Assembly (NCBI RefSeq): GCF_000227665.2
Contig: NZ_CP007030.1
Coordinates: 992,001 to 1,056,000, forward strand
Reading direction: 5' to 3'
Source of the DNA: Thiomicrospira aerophila AL3
GTDB taxonomy: Bacteria; Pseudomonadota; Gammaproteobacteria; Thiomicrospirales; Thiomicrospiraceae
Length of the DNA stretch: 64,000 nt
Below the pieces are notes generated by a model. The model did no database searches. It was not told where the DNA came from and saw only the letters and a list, made by a program, of their open reading frames with translations. Positions 37,259-47,120 of the stretch are shown here, piece by piece; position 1 is the stretch's first letter; each line of letters begins with the position of its first letter. The position numbers and the translations under genes are program-made.

Positions 37259-37888
37259 TTACTTCGCACCTTGTTGATAATTAAACCAATCTTGAGGTGT
37301 ATTAAGATTGAAAACACCTTGCTGAAAATGAATACTTTCAGCAAGGTGGCTTGGATAATGTCTTTTAACATCTTCACACCATTCTCCTACGGAGCGTTGA
37401 CCCGACTTTAGATAGTCTATTAAGTGACTTTTTAAGCAGGTATCCACACCTATATGCAGGGGCTCACGGTGACTGTTTTGATAAGATTCTACTAGCCAGT
37501 TATTAGGATCATTAAATTTGTTAGCAAACTCGTTAAAGTACCAGTTAGGAAGCCTGGGGGCATCAACAGGCCAGGTGAGCCACTTTTCAGCCAATTCTGT
37601 CTGCATAGCTGCCAGTATTCCTACTAAAGGACCTTGATATGGCCTAGTTGAATCACCCATAGGCACTGATTCATCTGTTACAACCAAGCAACCTAATGCT
37701 TGGTAATCTGCTAAATTTCGGTTTGCACTAATAACAATTGGCCCTGCAAAACTTTGGCGCCACTGGCTGAGCAAGTGAGTAATGATCGGTTGATCATTTA
37801 AGTTCAACCAACCCTTATCCTGTCCACCCATCCGCTGACCACGGCCACCGGCTAAAATAACCACCCCGAGCGGCGCGGGTTTTTTCAT
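37259..37888 (-). CDS. mobA: Molybdenum cofactor guanylyltransferase
   Basis: Attaches GMP to molybdopterin to form MGD, needed by the nitrate reductase encoded upstream. 209 residues with the nucleotide-binding VILAGGRGQRMGGQDKGWL and the Mg2+ Asp in TWPVDAPRLP. Last gene of the nas/moe run; its start overlaps the moeA stop by 4 bases. It converges on the EAL gene with only 5 bases between. Confidence 0.95.
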   Translation of the reverse strand: MKKPAPLGVVILAGGRGQRMGGQDKGWLNLNDQPIITHLLSQWRQSFAGPIVISANRNLADYQALGCLVVTDESVPMGDSTRPYQGPLVGILAAMQTELAEKWLTWPVDAPRLPNWYFNEFANKFNDPNNWLVESYQNSHREPLHIGVDTCLKSHLIDYLKSGQRSVGEWCEDVKRHYPSHLAESIHFQQGVFNLNTPQDWFNYQQGAK

Positions 37889-39186
37889 CGTAAACCTAAA
37901 CCACGAAAAGAGAGATACTTTACCTCACTGCCTATCTTAAAGGTATGACGAGGTGGAATCTGCACCCAGCCATCTGCTAAATTGAAACTCGCTAAATGAC
38001 TTGCGCTTTGCTCTGTCAAAGGCACTAACCCCATTCTTGTTTCTTGTACTAGCAGCCACTGCATTTTATGCTGAGGCACCGTCCATTCAAAAAAAACCGG
38101 TTGTTTTTGGAAGGCTAAACGTCTTGCTGACACATGTGTATTCATTAGGTTATGAATTACCTGGCGAGCGACTAAAACCATCGAAGCCATCGCGGCAACC
38201 GGATTGCCCGGTAACGCCATTAACCAGGCCTGGTGTTCTTCACTGACCTGTTGAAGCGCTAAACTAAATGGCTTAGCGGGTTTCATATTAATCTGCCACG
38301 CATAGGCTGCCGTCCAATCGGCTAGCGCAGGTCGAATCCAATCTCGCTTACCTACTGACGCCCCACCACTGGTGATAATCAGATCATAGACTTGGGCTTG
38401 TGCCTTTAAAAAATCGGCCAATTGCGTCGGATTATCCGGCAAACAGGCCTGGTCACTTTGAATCCCCAACTCGCTGTACAGCCAAGCCGCCAAGGTAATC
38501 GCGTTCACATCATACTGTTGCCCTTGCTGGCAAGCTTCGCCAAGCGGTACCAGTTCATTGCCATTCGATAGAATTAACACCTTGAGCGGTTTTACAACCC
38601 TTACTGTACTCACACCGGCTGATGCCAACAGCCCAAGTGTTCTCGCGTTTAACACTTGACCTTTTGGGGCTAATAATTGACCTAATTTTAAATCACTACC
38701 GACTGATTTAACGTTCCACCCTTCTGGCCAATCCTCAATTAAAAATTGTTTATTGGCATCGAATTTTGCCTGCTCAATCGGCACCACGGCATTAGCGCCT
38801 AAGGGCATTAATGCGCCCGTGGCAATCGACATGACACACCCTTCTGCCAAGTTCTGTAATCGATCACCGGCCCAGCAAGCCCCCACTACTTTAAGGCTGT
38901 TAAATTTATTGAATGATAGGGTGTTGATCGCAAAACCATCCATCGCACTGGTCGCGTGTGCAGGTAATGCATAATTGGCAAAATAATCTTGTGCCAGGAT
39001 GCGTTTATTGGCGCTAGCTAAGGGAATCGTTTCAGTTCTAAGGGTGGGTTTGACCAGCTGATCAATTTGTGCAATCAGTTCGTCATAGTCTATCGATTCA
39101 AAGCCAGAGGGCTTAGCATCTTTTTTATTTACAGCCATACTAGGCTGACTAGCTTTAAGGGTTTGTTTTTGGGCTAGACTAGACAT
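37885..39186 (-). CDS. moeA: Molybdopterin molybdenumtransferase
   Basis: Inserts molybdate into adenylated molybdopterin. 433 residues: an N-terminal extension of about 30, then DYFANYALPAHATSAMDGFA, GALMPLGANAVVPIEQ, the active-site ITSGGASVGKRDW and ALPGNPVAAMASM. It lies between the YbiB-like gene and mobA with 8- and 4-base overlaps. With mobA and cysG it supplies cofactors to NasA and NirB. Confidence 0.95.
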   Translation of the reverse strand: MSSLAQKQTLKASQPSMAVNKKDAKPSGFESIDYDELIAQIDQLVKPTLRTETIPLASANKRILAQDYFANYALPAHATSAMDGFAINTLSFNKFNSLKVVGACWAGDRLQNLAEGCVMSIATGALMPLGANAVVPIEQAKFDANKQFLIEDWPEGWNVKSVGSDLKLGQLLAPKGQVLNARTLGLLASAGVSTVRVVKPLKVLILSNGNELVPLGEACQQGQQYDVNAITLAAWLYSELGIQSDQACLPDNPTQLADFLKAQAQVYDLIITSGGASVGKRDWIRPALADWTAAYAWQINMKPAKPFSLALQQVSEEHQAWLMALPGNPVAAMASMVLVARQVIHNLMNTHVSARRLAFQKQPVFFEWTVPQHKMQWLLVQETRMGLVPLTEQSASHLASFNLADGWVQIPPRHTFKIGSEVKYLSFRGLGLR

Positions 39187-40156
39187 AGCGCTGCGCCCAG
39201 GCCTGCTTCACGCGTGCCACTGCTGTTGCATAATCTATCGTCGCCAAACCCATTAACGCCACCGCAGCGGTCGCCATCACAGCCGCTTCGCCATAAATAT
39301 CTTGTTTTTTGCCTTGCCACAAGGCCACTAAATCTGCTCGATCCCAGTGTTCGGGGCGTTGTTGGCGTTCAATCAGCGCCGTCATTTTCTGTTCTGTTTG
39401 TGTATTGTTTTGCCAAGCGTACACTGTGCTTAATGCATCGGGGCGCATTTCCGCTTCACCACCCTCACCTTTAAACACTAAATTCGTCTTGTAACCCAAG
39501 GCTTGAGCCGTTTGCAAGTGTAACTGCTCCACGCCCTTGTGAAAAATACCCTGTACTGAAACTGGCGCGTTCAAGGGGTTTAACAACTTCACCGCGGTGT
39601 TAAACACAGTGCGTACCCCAATTTCTTCTTTTAAATGCAAAATCTCGCGCAAAGGTTCGGCAAACTGGGTGAGCGGTAAATAAACCAATTGAGGAGTAAC
39701 CAGCATGGCACGCGCCGCTGGCAGTGAATCAGCAATCGGCACATTTAACTCGGCTAAAAACGCTTGAGCATACTGACGCTGGGCAAACTGCCCTTGATCG
39801 CCATGCAACAAAATACCAAACCCCATTTGCGCCAAGAGTTTTAAACTCAATAGATAATAGGGCGGATAGCGCCATTTACCGGCATAGGCCGCCCAATCCA
39901 AATGCAAGCCTGCTGGGCAGGCCTGGTTATCCAACCCAAAAGACTGGCGCGCGCCCTTCACAAACCCAATTAATTCATCCGGCGTTTCGCCATTGGCACG
40001 CATCAACAACAAAAATGCGCCGAGTTGTTTCTCCGTCACCTCGCCGGCTAAAATCATCGCCAAGGCCTGACTCGCTTCGTCTTGCGTCAGCGGACGGCGG
40101 GTTTTGGGTCCTTTACCGAGGATGCGTAAGAATTCGGCAAACGGGTGATCAGCCAT
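39179..40156 (-). CDS. ybiB: YbiB-like (TrpD2) glycosyltransferase-family protein
   Basis: 325 residues related to anthranilate phosphoribosyltransferase: GPKTRRPLTQDEASQALAMILAGEVTEKQLGAFLLLMRANGETPDEL. The TrpD glycine-rich PRPP loop is not conserved (LHGDQGQFAQRQY instead), as in YbiB/TrpD2, which binds nucleic acid and makes no tryptophan. It overlaps both cysG and moeA by 8 bases, so it is translated with the nitrate-assimilation genes; its part there is unknown. Confidence 0.8.
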   Translation of the reverse strand: MADHPFAEFLRILGKGPKTRRPLTQDEASQALAMILAGEVTEKQLGAFLLLMRANGETPDELIGFVKGARQSFGLDNQACPAGLHLDWAAYAGKWRYPPYYLLSLKLLAQMGFGILLHGDQGQFAQRQYAQAFLAELNVPIADSLPAARAMLVTPQLVYLPLTQFAEPLREILHLKEEIGVRTVFNTAVKLLNPLNAPVSVQGIFHKGVEQLHLQTAQALGYKTNLVFKGEGGEAEMRPDALSTVYAWQNNTQTEQKMTALIERQQRPEHWDRADLVALWQGKKQDIYGEAAVMATAAVALMGLATIDYATAVARVKQAWAQRYV

Positions 40157-41549
40157 AGCGCACCTCTGTACTCACCGCTAAATCAATACACACACTCGGC
40201 TCAACACATTGCACTACCTTGCCAATCATCATTAACGCCGGTGCTTGAATCTGCGCCTGCGCCACCTGCTCGGTCGCTTGGGCTAAATCCGTCACCAACA
40301 CGCGTTGGTTAGCGCGCGTGCCGTTTTCAATCACCGCCATCGGTGTGCTTGGATCCATGCCATGTTCGATGAGCTGGCGGGTAATAATCTCGACATTACT
40401 CAACCCCATATAAATCACCAGCGTTTGATTCGGATCAACCAAGCAATCCCAATCCAAGTCCACGATGCCTTGACGCGTGTGGCCGGTCACTAGCTTGACC
40501 GATTGGGCATACTCTCGATGGGTCAACGGAATCCCGGTTGAAGCGGCAATGCCTGATGCGGATGAGATGCCCGGTATCACGGTACACGCAACACCGTGCT
40601 CTCTAAGTAGCGCCTGTTCTTCAGCACCGCGGCCAAAAATATACGGGTCGCCGCCTTTTAACCGAATCACTTTTTTACCCTGCTTCGCCAAATCCACCAG
40701 CAATTGATTAATCTGGTCTTGCGGCAGGGTATGGTTCGACATGGATTTGCCAACGTAAATCCGTTCCGCTTCCCGACGGGTCAGGTTAATAATCTCTTCC
40801 GATACCAACCTGTCATAAACAATCACATCCGCCGTTTGCAAAATCCGCAAGGCTTTAATCGTCAGTAAATCCGGATCACCCGGGCCTGCACCGACTAAAA
40901 ATACTTCACCCGTCGGTGTTTGATGACCCGCAAAGGCTTTGGCACAAATCTGTCTGGCCTCATCCCAACGGCCTTCTAACGCGGTTTGATAAAAGGCACT
41001 GTTGAGCAGATTTTGCCAAAAATGTTTGCGCTCGTCTTCTTCGATCAGCGGATTGTATTGCTGACGCAATTGGCGCAACAGTAAAGCGACTTCACCTAAA
41101 CCTGTTGGCAGGGCTTGTTCTAACTGCACCCGCAAATGCCGTGCAAAGGTCGGCGAACGTCCACCGGTAGACACCGCTATGGTGATCGGGCCACGCTGTA
41201 AAATACTTGGCAAAATGTAATCACACAACTCGGTTTGGTCAGCGATATTGACCGCAATGCCCATCTCGGTGGCGGCTTGATGCACCGCTTCATTGACCGC
41301 TTGATCATCGGTGGCGGCCAATACCAATTTGGATCCGGTAATCAAACTGGGTTCAAATGCCGTCGGTTGCCAACTGACCAGGCCTGCTTGGTGCATTCTG
41401 GCCATTTCACCTTTTAACTCAGGTGAAATAATTTCCACTTTGGCCCCCGCTTGAATAAACAAATCCGATTTGCGGGCGGCAATCGTGCCGCCACCAATCA
41501 CACAGACGCGTTCACCCTTGAGTCGCATAAAAATCGGTAAATAATCCAT
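40149..41549 (-). CDS. cysG: Siroheme synthase (CysG)
   Basis: A fused enzyme making siroheme for NirB. The N-terminal part (about 1-205) is the precorrin-2 dehydrogenase/ferrochelatase with MDYLPIFMRLKGERVCVIGGG; the C-terminal part is uroporphyrinogen III methyltransferase with VGAGPGDPDLLTIKALRIL and VIPGISSASG. I chose the ATG at 41549: it has AAGGAGG 6 bases ahead and begins at the conserved MDYLPIF, 20 bases after the nasA stop. About 467 residues, full length. Confidence 0.96.
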   Translation of the reverse strand: MDYLPIFMRLKGERVCVIGGGTIAARKSDLFIQAGAKVEIISPELKGEMARMHQAGLVSWQPTAFEPSLITGSKLVLAATDDQAVNEAVHQAATEMGIAVNIADQTELCDYILPSILQRGPITIAVSTGGRSPTFARHLRVQLEQALPTGLGEVALLLRQLRQQYNPLIEEDERKHFWQNLLNSAFYQTALEGRWDEARQICAKAFAGHQTPTGEVFLVGAGPGDPDLLTIKALRILQTADVIVYDRLVSEEIINLTRREAERIYVGKSMSNHTLPQDQINQLLVDLAKQGKKVIRLKGGDPYIFGRGAEEQALLREHGVACTVIPGISSASGIAASTGIPLTHREYAQSVKLVTGHTRQGIVDLDWDCLVDPNQTLVIYMGLSNVEIITRQLIEHGMDPSTPMAVIENGTRANQRVLVTDLAQATEQVAQAQIQAPALMMIGKVVQCVEPSVCIDLAVSTEVRYG

Positions 41550-41568
41550 CTCAGCCTCCTTGGGCCAT

Positions 41569-44262
41569 CTACAGGGCAAGCAACGCTTTTAATTCAGGAA
41601 TACACGAACCGCAATTGGTACCGGCGCAGGTTTTCTCACCAAGTTTCTGCACCGTATCGCAACCCTGCGCCATCGCGGCACGCAAGGTTTTATCCCCCAC
41701 TTGAAAGCAACTGCAAATAATCGCTCCGACATCTTCTTGCTCAATCGCCATGCCACTGAGCAGACTGTAGCGCTCGTTTTGACTAAGACTGAGCTGGTCA
41801 AACAACCCAGATACCCAATCATAGGGCGCTTGCAAATCAACACTGGGCGCTACAAACAGCACCGCTTTTAAACCCCCTTGCGCATCCAGCCAAACGAAGC
41901 GCGCCGTACCTAATGCGCTATCTTCTAAACGCAGATCCGGTTCACCCAGTTGCGGATTCGCCGATTGCCAATGCGCTAAATCAAAGGCTTTCTTATCCGC
42001 CAAATGCCAAAAAACGGCGTTTGCTTTTGGCACTTTCACCCAATAGCCTATGGAATCATCAGGCTGCCAAGCAGTGTCTTTAGTCCAAAAACCAGCGCGA
42101 TAAGCCGCTGACCAGACCTGAATATTCACCACCGCGTGTTTACTTTCCGGCTGACCCGATAAGGGGTCGGTGTGCGATGGAATCAAACTGTCAATCCGCC
42201 CGTGTTTGGCATAGACGCCGGTCCAATGAATCGGTGCAAACACCTGCCCTTTAACCAAGCCTGCATCCAGCTCAACCGGCATCATCACCTGCCCCAATCG
42301 CGAGGAAACCTTCGCCAAATCGCCTTGCGCCAAACCCAAACTTTTCGCATCATCGGGATGCAGGCTCAAACGCGGCTCATCGCGATGCTGCAATAAACGG
42401 GGTGTTTTAGCAGTGCGCGTCATGCTGTGCCATTGATCGCGATAACGCCCGGTATTCAACACAAACGGATAGTCCGGTGAAGGCTTTTCTTTGGGCGATT
42501 GAGGTGTAATCGGAATCAATTTGGCACGGCGATTCGCGGTAAAAAACTGGCCGTCTGCAAACAGTCTGGCTTGACCGTGTGGATGCTGAGCATTAACCGG
42601 CCAAGGTGTCGGGGCAAACTGCTGATAGGCCTGTTCACTGAGCGAGAACAAACCCGATAAATCAAAGTCACGCCGACTGATCACGCCATCATTCTCAAAC
42701 GCCGATAACGCCACGTGTTCCATAAAAATCTGATAAGGCGTTTGATAATTAAACGCCTCGGCAAAGCCCATTTCTTGCGCCACTTGGCAGATCCACCACC
42801 AATCGGCTTGTGCCAGACCTGGTGCTTTACAAAACGCGCGTTGGCGTGAAATATGCCGATCCGAATTGGTCACTGTGCCGTCTTTTTCCCCCCAAGAGGC
42901 GGCGGGCAATAAAATATTCGCACAACGAGTGGTATCCGTGTCGGCCATATTGTCCGACACAATCACCAACTCACAAGCTTGCAAGGCTTCGCGCACAAAA
43001 TCCGCATCCGGCATCGACACCACCGGGTTGGTGTGCATAATCCAAATCGCCTTAATCTCGCCACGATGCACCGCCTCAAACATCTCGACCGCTTTTAGGC
43101 CGTTTTGTTGGGCCATCTTCGGTGCGCGCCAAAATCGGGCAACCCGCTCAATCGCTTCGGGTTGATGAAAATCCATGTGCGCTGCTAATTGATTCGCCAA
43201 ACCGCCGACTTCGCGCCCGCCCATTGCATTCGGCTGACCGGTAATCGAAAAGGGCCCCGCCCCCAACTTGCCAATCCGACCGGTGGCAAGATGGACATTG
43301 ATAATCGCATTCGACTTATCAACACCCGAAGTTGATTGATTGACGCCTTGCGAGTAAAAACTCACCGTGCGCGGCCTATTGGCAAACCAATCAAAAAACT
43401 GGGTTAAATCGGCTTCATCCACGCCACAGGACTGCGCCAACTGTGTTAAATCATGACCGGCGGTTTGCTCGGCCTGATCCAACGCCAGCACCAACCCTTC
43501 GGTATGCTCGATAATAAATTCAGCATCTAAATGATTATGCTTGGCAAGATAGGCCAGTAACCCATTGAATAACAAGGCATCAGTGCCGGGCTTGATCGCC
43601 AAATGCAAATCCGCCAAGTCGCAGCTGGCGGTGCGTCTTGGGTCAATCACCACCACTTTTTTATCTGGCTGCTCACGTTTGGCTTGCGCCATGCGTTGAT
43701 ACAAAATCGGATGCGCCCAAGCGGCATTCGAGCCGACCAACACCAGCAAATCGGCTTGCTCTAAATCCTCGTAACTGCACGGCACCGCATCGGCACCGAA
43801 GGCGCGCTTATACCCCACGACCGCAGAGGCCATACACAAACGTGAATTGGTATCAATATTCGCCGTGCCAATAAAGCCCTTAATCAGTTTATTGGCCACG
43901 TAATAGTCTTCAGTTAACAACTGCCCTGACACATAAAACGCCACCGCATCGGGGCCATGTTGTTCAATCACTCGGCTTAGACCCTCTGCCACTGCTTGGC
44001 AGGCCTGCTCAACTGATACGGCTTGGCCGTTAATTTTCGGCTCAAGTAGTCGCCCGGTTAAATCAAGCGTTTCGCCTAACGCACTGCCTTTCACACACAA
44101 CTTGCCAAAATTGGCCGGATGGCTGGCATCGCCAAGCGCCTGCCAGCTTTCACCCCCAGACTTCGGTTGCATCGCTACGCCACATCCGACCCCGCAATAG
44201 GGGCAGGTAGTTTTCACTGGCGCCAATTCATTAGGCCTGCTGGCTATGGCTGTGCGACCCAT
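41569..44262 (-). CDS. nasA: Assimilatory nitrate reductase, catalytic subunit
   Basis: Cytoplasmic Mo-bis-MGD enzyme reducing nitrate to nitrite, 897 residues. The N-terminal [4Fe-4S] motif is CPYCGVGCGV..CVKG near residue 20; the molybdopterin domains follow (NSRLCMASAVVGYKRAFGAD with the Mo-ligand Cys; SFYSQGVNQSTSG). The C-terminus carries a BFD-like [2Fe-2S] domain (CSCFQVGDKTL, CAGTNCGSC), as in Klebsiella NasA. It has no Tat signal, consistent with assimilation. Start overlaps nirD by 19 bases. Confidence 0.96.
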   Translation of the reverse strand: MGRTAIASRPNELAPVKTTCPYCGVGCGVAMQPKSGGESWQALGDASHPANFGKLCVKGSALGETLDLTGRLLEPKINGQAVSVEQACQAVAEGLSRVIEQHGPDAVAFYVSGQLLTEDYYVANKLIKGFIGTANIDTNSRLCMASAVVGYKRAFGADAVPCSYEDLEQADLLVLVGSNAAWAHPILYQRMAQAKREQPDKKVVVIDPRRTASCDLADLHLAIKPGTDALLFNGLLAYLAKHNHLDAEFIIEHTEGLVLALDQAEQTAGHDLTQLAQSCGVDEADLTQFFDWFANRPRTVSFYSQGVNQSTSGVDKSNAIINVHLATGRIGKLGAGPFSITGQPNAMGGREVGGLANQLAAHMDFHQPEAIERVARFWRAPKMAQQNGLKAVEMFEAVHRGEIKAIWIMHTNPVVSMPDADFVREALQACELVIVSDNMADTDTTRCANILLPAASWGEKDGTVTNSDRHISRQRAFCKAPGLAQADWWWICQVAQEMGFAEAFNYQTPYQIFMEHVALSAFENDGVISRRDFDLSGLFSLSEQAYQQFAPTPWPVNAQHPHGQARLFADGQFFTANRRAKLIPITPQSPKEKPSPDYPFVLNTGRYRDQWHSMTRTAKTPRLLQHRDEPRLSLHPDDAKSLGLAQGDLAKVSSRLGQVMMPVELDAGLVKGQVFAPIHWTGVYAKHGRIDSLIPSHTDPLSGQPESKHAVVNIQVWSAAYRAGFWTKDTAWQPDDSIGYWVKVPKANAVFWHLADKKAFDLAHWQSANPQLGEPDLRLEDSALGTARFVWLDAQGGLKAVLFVAPSVDLQAPYDWVSGLFDQLSLSQNERYSLLSGMAIEQEDVGAIICSCFQVGDKTLRAAMAQGCDTVQKLGEKTCAGTNCGSCIPELKALLAL

Positions 44263-44579
44263 ACCGCCTCCTCACCTGTCGCACCACGCACCTGAACAGG
44301 AAACACCGTCAGTTTCATCTCTGGGTTTTCAAGGCATTGACCGTTGGCCAAATCGTAATGCTCTTTGTAAAGCGGTGAGGCCACCACCAACTGGCCTTTG
44401 ATACTGCCAACGATGCCGCGCGACATCACACTGGCTTGCCCAATCGGATCAAAGTTATCCAACGCATAGACCTTGCCTTTGACATAAAACAGCGCAATCG
44501 GTGTGGTGTCCAATAAGGCAGGGATACCTGCATTATCAATTAAATCAGAAACTTGGCATACTTTTTTAAACTCGCCCAT
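44244..44579 (-). CDS. nirD: Nitrite reductase small subunit
   Basis: 111-residue Rieske-like NirD partner of NirB. The family pattern is present (VSDLIDNAGIPALLDTTPIALFYV, GSIKGQLVVASPLYKEHYDLANGQCL), while the Rieske cluster Cys/His are absent as normal for NirD. It lies 10 bases after nirB and overlaps nasA. Confidence 0.95.
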   Translation of the reverse strand: MGEFKKVCQVSDLIDNAGIPALLDTTPIALFYVKGKVYALDNFDPIGQASVMSRGIVGSIKGQLVVASPLYKEHYDLANGQCLENPEMKLTVFPVQVRGATGEEAVWVAQP

Positions 44580-44588
44580 AACCTTCTC

Positions 44589-47120
44589 CTACACCACTTC
44601 CAGTTCAATCGATTCCAACCGTTCTTGCGCGGTCGCCGGGCGCAACTGACCGCGTTCTCGCACATAGACCTGATTTGGATCACGCACATCCGCATTAACA
44701 AAGTTATAGAACAACTTGGTTTTTTCCGGATCGTCCACTGCGCGTTGCCAATCACAGGCATAACTGTCCACCAAGGCTTGCATCTGCTGTTCTAGCTGTT
44801 CGGCAATGCCTAATGAGTCTTCAATCACTACTTGACGGACATAATCCAAGCCACCTTCAAGGTTTTCTAACCAGGTCGATGTACGGTGCAAACGATCAGC
44901 GGTTTGGATATAAAACATAATAAAACGGTCGATGTACTTGAACAGGGTCTCGCGGTCTAAACCCACCGCGAATAAATCGGCATGGCGCGGCTTCATACCG
45001 CCATTGCCACAAACAAAAAGATTCCAGCCGTTTTCCGTGGCAATCACGCCAACGTCTTTCGCTTGCGCTTCAGCACATTCACGGGTACAACCGGATACCC
45101 CCATTTTCATTTTGTGTGGTGAGCGCACGCCTTTATAACGATTTTCCAAATCAATCGCTAACTGCACCGAATCATCAATGCCATAACGACACCAGGTTGA
45201 GCCGACGCAGGATTTCACCGTGCGCAAGGCTTTAGCATAGGCTTGGCCGGATTCAAATCCACCGTCAATCAAGCGCGACCAGATGGTCGGTAGATCGCTC
45301 AATTGTGCGCCAAACAACACAATCCGCTGACCACCGTTGATCTTGGTATAGAGTTGATAGTCCTTCGCCACCTCACCCAATAAAATCAGCTTGTCCGGGG
45401 TTATCTCGCCGCCCGGAACACGCGGAATGACCGAATAGGTGCCGTCCTTTTGCATATTGCCCAAATAACGGTCATTGGTGTCTTGCAGTGGGATGTTCTT
45501 TTTGTCAAACGCATAGGCATTCCACACCGAGCCTAAAATCGAGGCCACCGCTGGTTTACAAATATCACAGCCATCACCTTCGCCATGCGCCGCCAGCAAT
45601 TCATCAAAGGTTTGATAACCATTCACCCGCACCAAGTGATACAGCTCTTGGCGGGTATAGGGAAAATGCTCACAAATCGCTTTCGAGACTGCCACACCGC
45701 GTTTTTCCAGTTCAAAATTCATCACACTGGTGACCAACTGAGTGCAACCGCCGCAACCGGTGCAGGCTTGGGTGCAGGCTTTAATATCCGCCAAACAGCT
45801 CGCGCCCTCATCCAATGCGCTAATCAGATCTTGCTTGGATACGTCGTAACAGGAACAAAGTTGGGCCGTTAATGGCAAAGCATCCGGACCCAAACCCACC
45901 TTTTCACCGGAAAATGACGGCAAAATCAATTGTTCCGGATGCTCGGGTAACGCCATGTCATTCAATTTCAATTGCAACAAGCTGCCGTAGTCTTCAGTAT
46001 CGCCAACCAGCACCGCACCGAGCAATTTTTTGCCGTCCGCCGACACCACTAGTTTTTTGTAAATCTCTTTTGGACCGTTTTCATAGATATAGGATTTGGC
46101 GTCTTCATCCGTGCCATGCGGGTCGCCAATCGAGGCGACATCCACCCCCATCAGTTTTAATTTGGTGGACATATCTGCGCCAACAAACTGTGCCGGCTTG
46201 TGATTCAACTGATCGACCACCGCTTGCGCCATCGCATAACCCGGCGCAACCAAACCGTAAATCATGCCCTCATGCAAAGCACATTCGCCAATCGCATAGA
46301 TATGCGGATCGGAGGTTAAACATTGATCATTAATCACAATCCCGCCGCGTGGTCCTTTAACCAGGCCTGCTAGATCGGCCAATTCATCTCTGGGGCGAAT
46401 ACCGGCGGAAAACAGCACAAAATCGGTTTCCAGCGATTCACCGTCAGCAAACACCAAGCGATGACGTGCCTGCTCACCGTCTTCAATCACTTGGGTGGCT
46501 TTGGAGGTATGCACCCCAACACCAAGTTGTTGGATTTTGCGCTTGAGTACCGCTGCACCGCCTTCATCCAATTGCACCGGCATTAATCTTGGTGCAAATT
46601 CGACCACATGGCTTTCTAACCCCAAGTCCACCAAGGCTTTCGCCGCTTCTAACCCCAATAAACCACCGCCAATCACCACGCCGATTTTTGAGGTTTGTGC
46701 GGCATCTTTCATTGCCTCCAAATCTTCAATGGTGCGATACACCAAACAGGCTTCGCGGTCATTCCCTGGAATCGGCGGCACAAATGGATAAGAGCCAGTA
46801 GCCAACACCAACAGGTCGTAGTTGACGACCAGGCCTGCTTGTGTGGTCACGGTTTTCGCGTGTTTATCAATCGCCACGACTTTTTGATTCAGACGAATAT
46901 CTATGCCATGCTCGGCATAAAAACCCGCCGGCACCAGCGACAAGTCTTCAGCGGTTTTACCCGAAAAATAGGACGACAAATGCACACGGTCATAGGCCAC
47001 CCGCGATTCTTCACCAAACACGGTAATGTCAAAGTCGTGAAACCCGCTCGATTTCACCAAGCGTTCCAAAAATGCATGACCGACCATGCCATTGCCCACG
47101 ACGATTAATTTTGTTTTCAT
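44589..47120 (-). CDS. nirB: NAD(P)H-dependent nitrite reductase large subunit
   Basis: Reduces nitrite to ammonium in the cytoplasm. 843 residues: FAD/NAD(P) domains (VVGNGMVGHAFLERL; GVVIGGGLLGLEAAKAL), BFD-like [2Fe-2S] near 430-480 (CSCYDVSKQDL, CTQACTGCGGCTQL) and the siroheme/[4Fe-4S] half with Cys-x5-Cys (CVGSTWC) and Cys-x3-Cys (CTREC). All four iron-sulfur/siroheme cysteines are present. Its start overlaps the preceding flavoprotein gene by 4 bases. Confidence 0.96.
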   Translation of the reverse strand: MKTKLIVVGNGMVGHAFLERLVKSSGFHDFDITVFGEESRVAYDRVHLSSYFSGKTAEDLSLVPAGFYAEHGIDIRLNQKVVAIDKHAKTVTTQAGLVVNYDLLVLATGSYPFVPPIPGNDREACLVYRTIEDLEAMKDAAQTSKIGVVIGGGLLGLEAAKALVDLGLESHVVEFAPRLMPVQLDEGGAAVLKRKIQQLGVGVHTSKATQVIEDGEQARHRLVFADGESLETDFVLFSAGIRPRDELADLAGLVKGPRGGIVINDQCLTSDPHIYAIGECALHEGMIYGLVAPGYAMAQAVVDQLNHKPAQFVGADMSTKLKLMGVDVASIGDPHGTDEDAKSYIYENGPKEIYKKLVVSADGKKLLGAVLVGDTEDYGSLLQLKLNDMALPEHPEQLILPSFSGEKVGLGPDALPLTAQLCSCYDVSKQDLISALDEGASCLADIKACTQACTGCGGCTQLVTSVMNFELEKRGVAVSKAICEHFPYTRQELYHLVRVNGYQTFDELLAAHGEGDGCDICKPAVASILGSVWNAYAFDKKNIPLQDTNDRYLGNMQKDGTYSVIPRVPGGEITPDKLILLGEVAKDYQLYTKINGGQRIVLFGAQLSDLPTIWSRLIDGGFESGQAYAKALRTVKSCVGSTWCRYGIDDSVQLAIDLENRYKGVRSPHKMKMGVSGCTRECAEAQAKDVGVIATENGWNLFVCGNGGMKPRHADLFAVGLDRETLFKYIDRFIMFYIQTADRLHRTSTWLENLEGGLDYVRQVVIEDSLGIAEQLEQQMQALVDSYACDWQRAVDDPEKTKLFYNFVNADVRDPNQVYVRERGQLRPATAQERLESIELEVV

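Noticed and set aside
45872-46333. A 153-codon open frame antisense to nirB
   Set aside because: Pro/His/Arg-rich composition typical of reverse reading of a coding gene; nirB is intact and certain.
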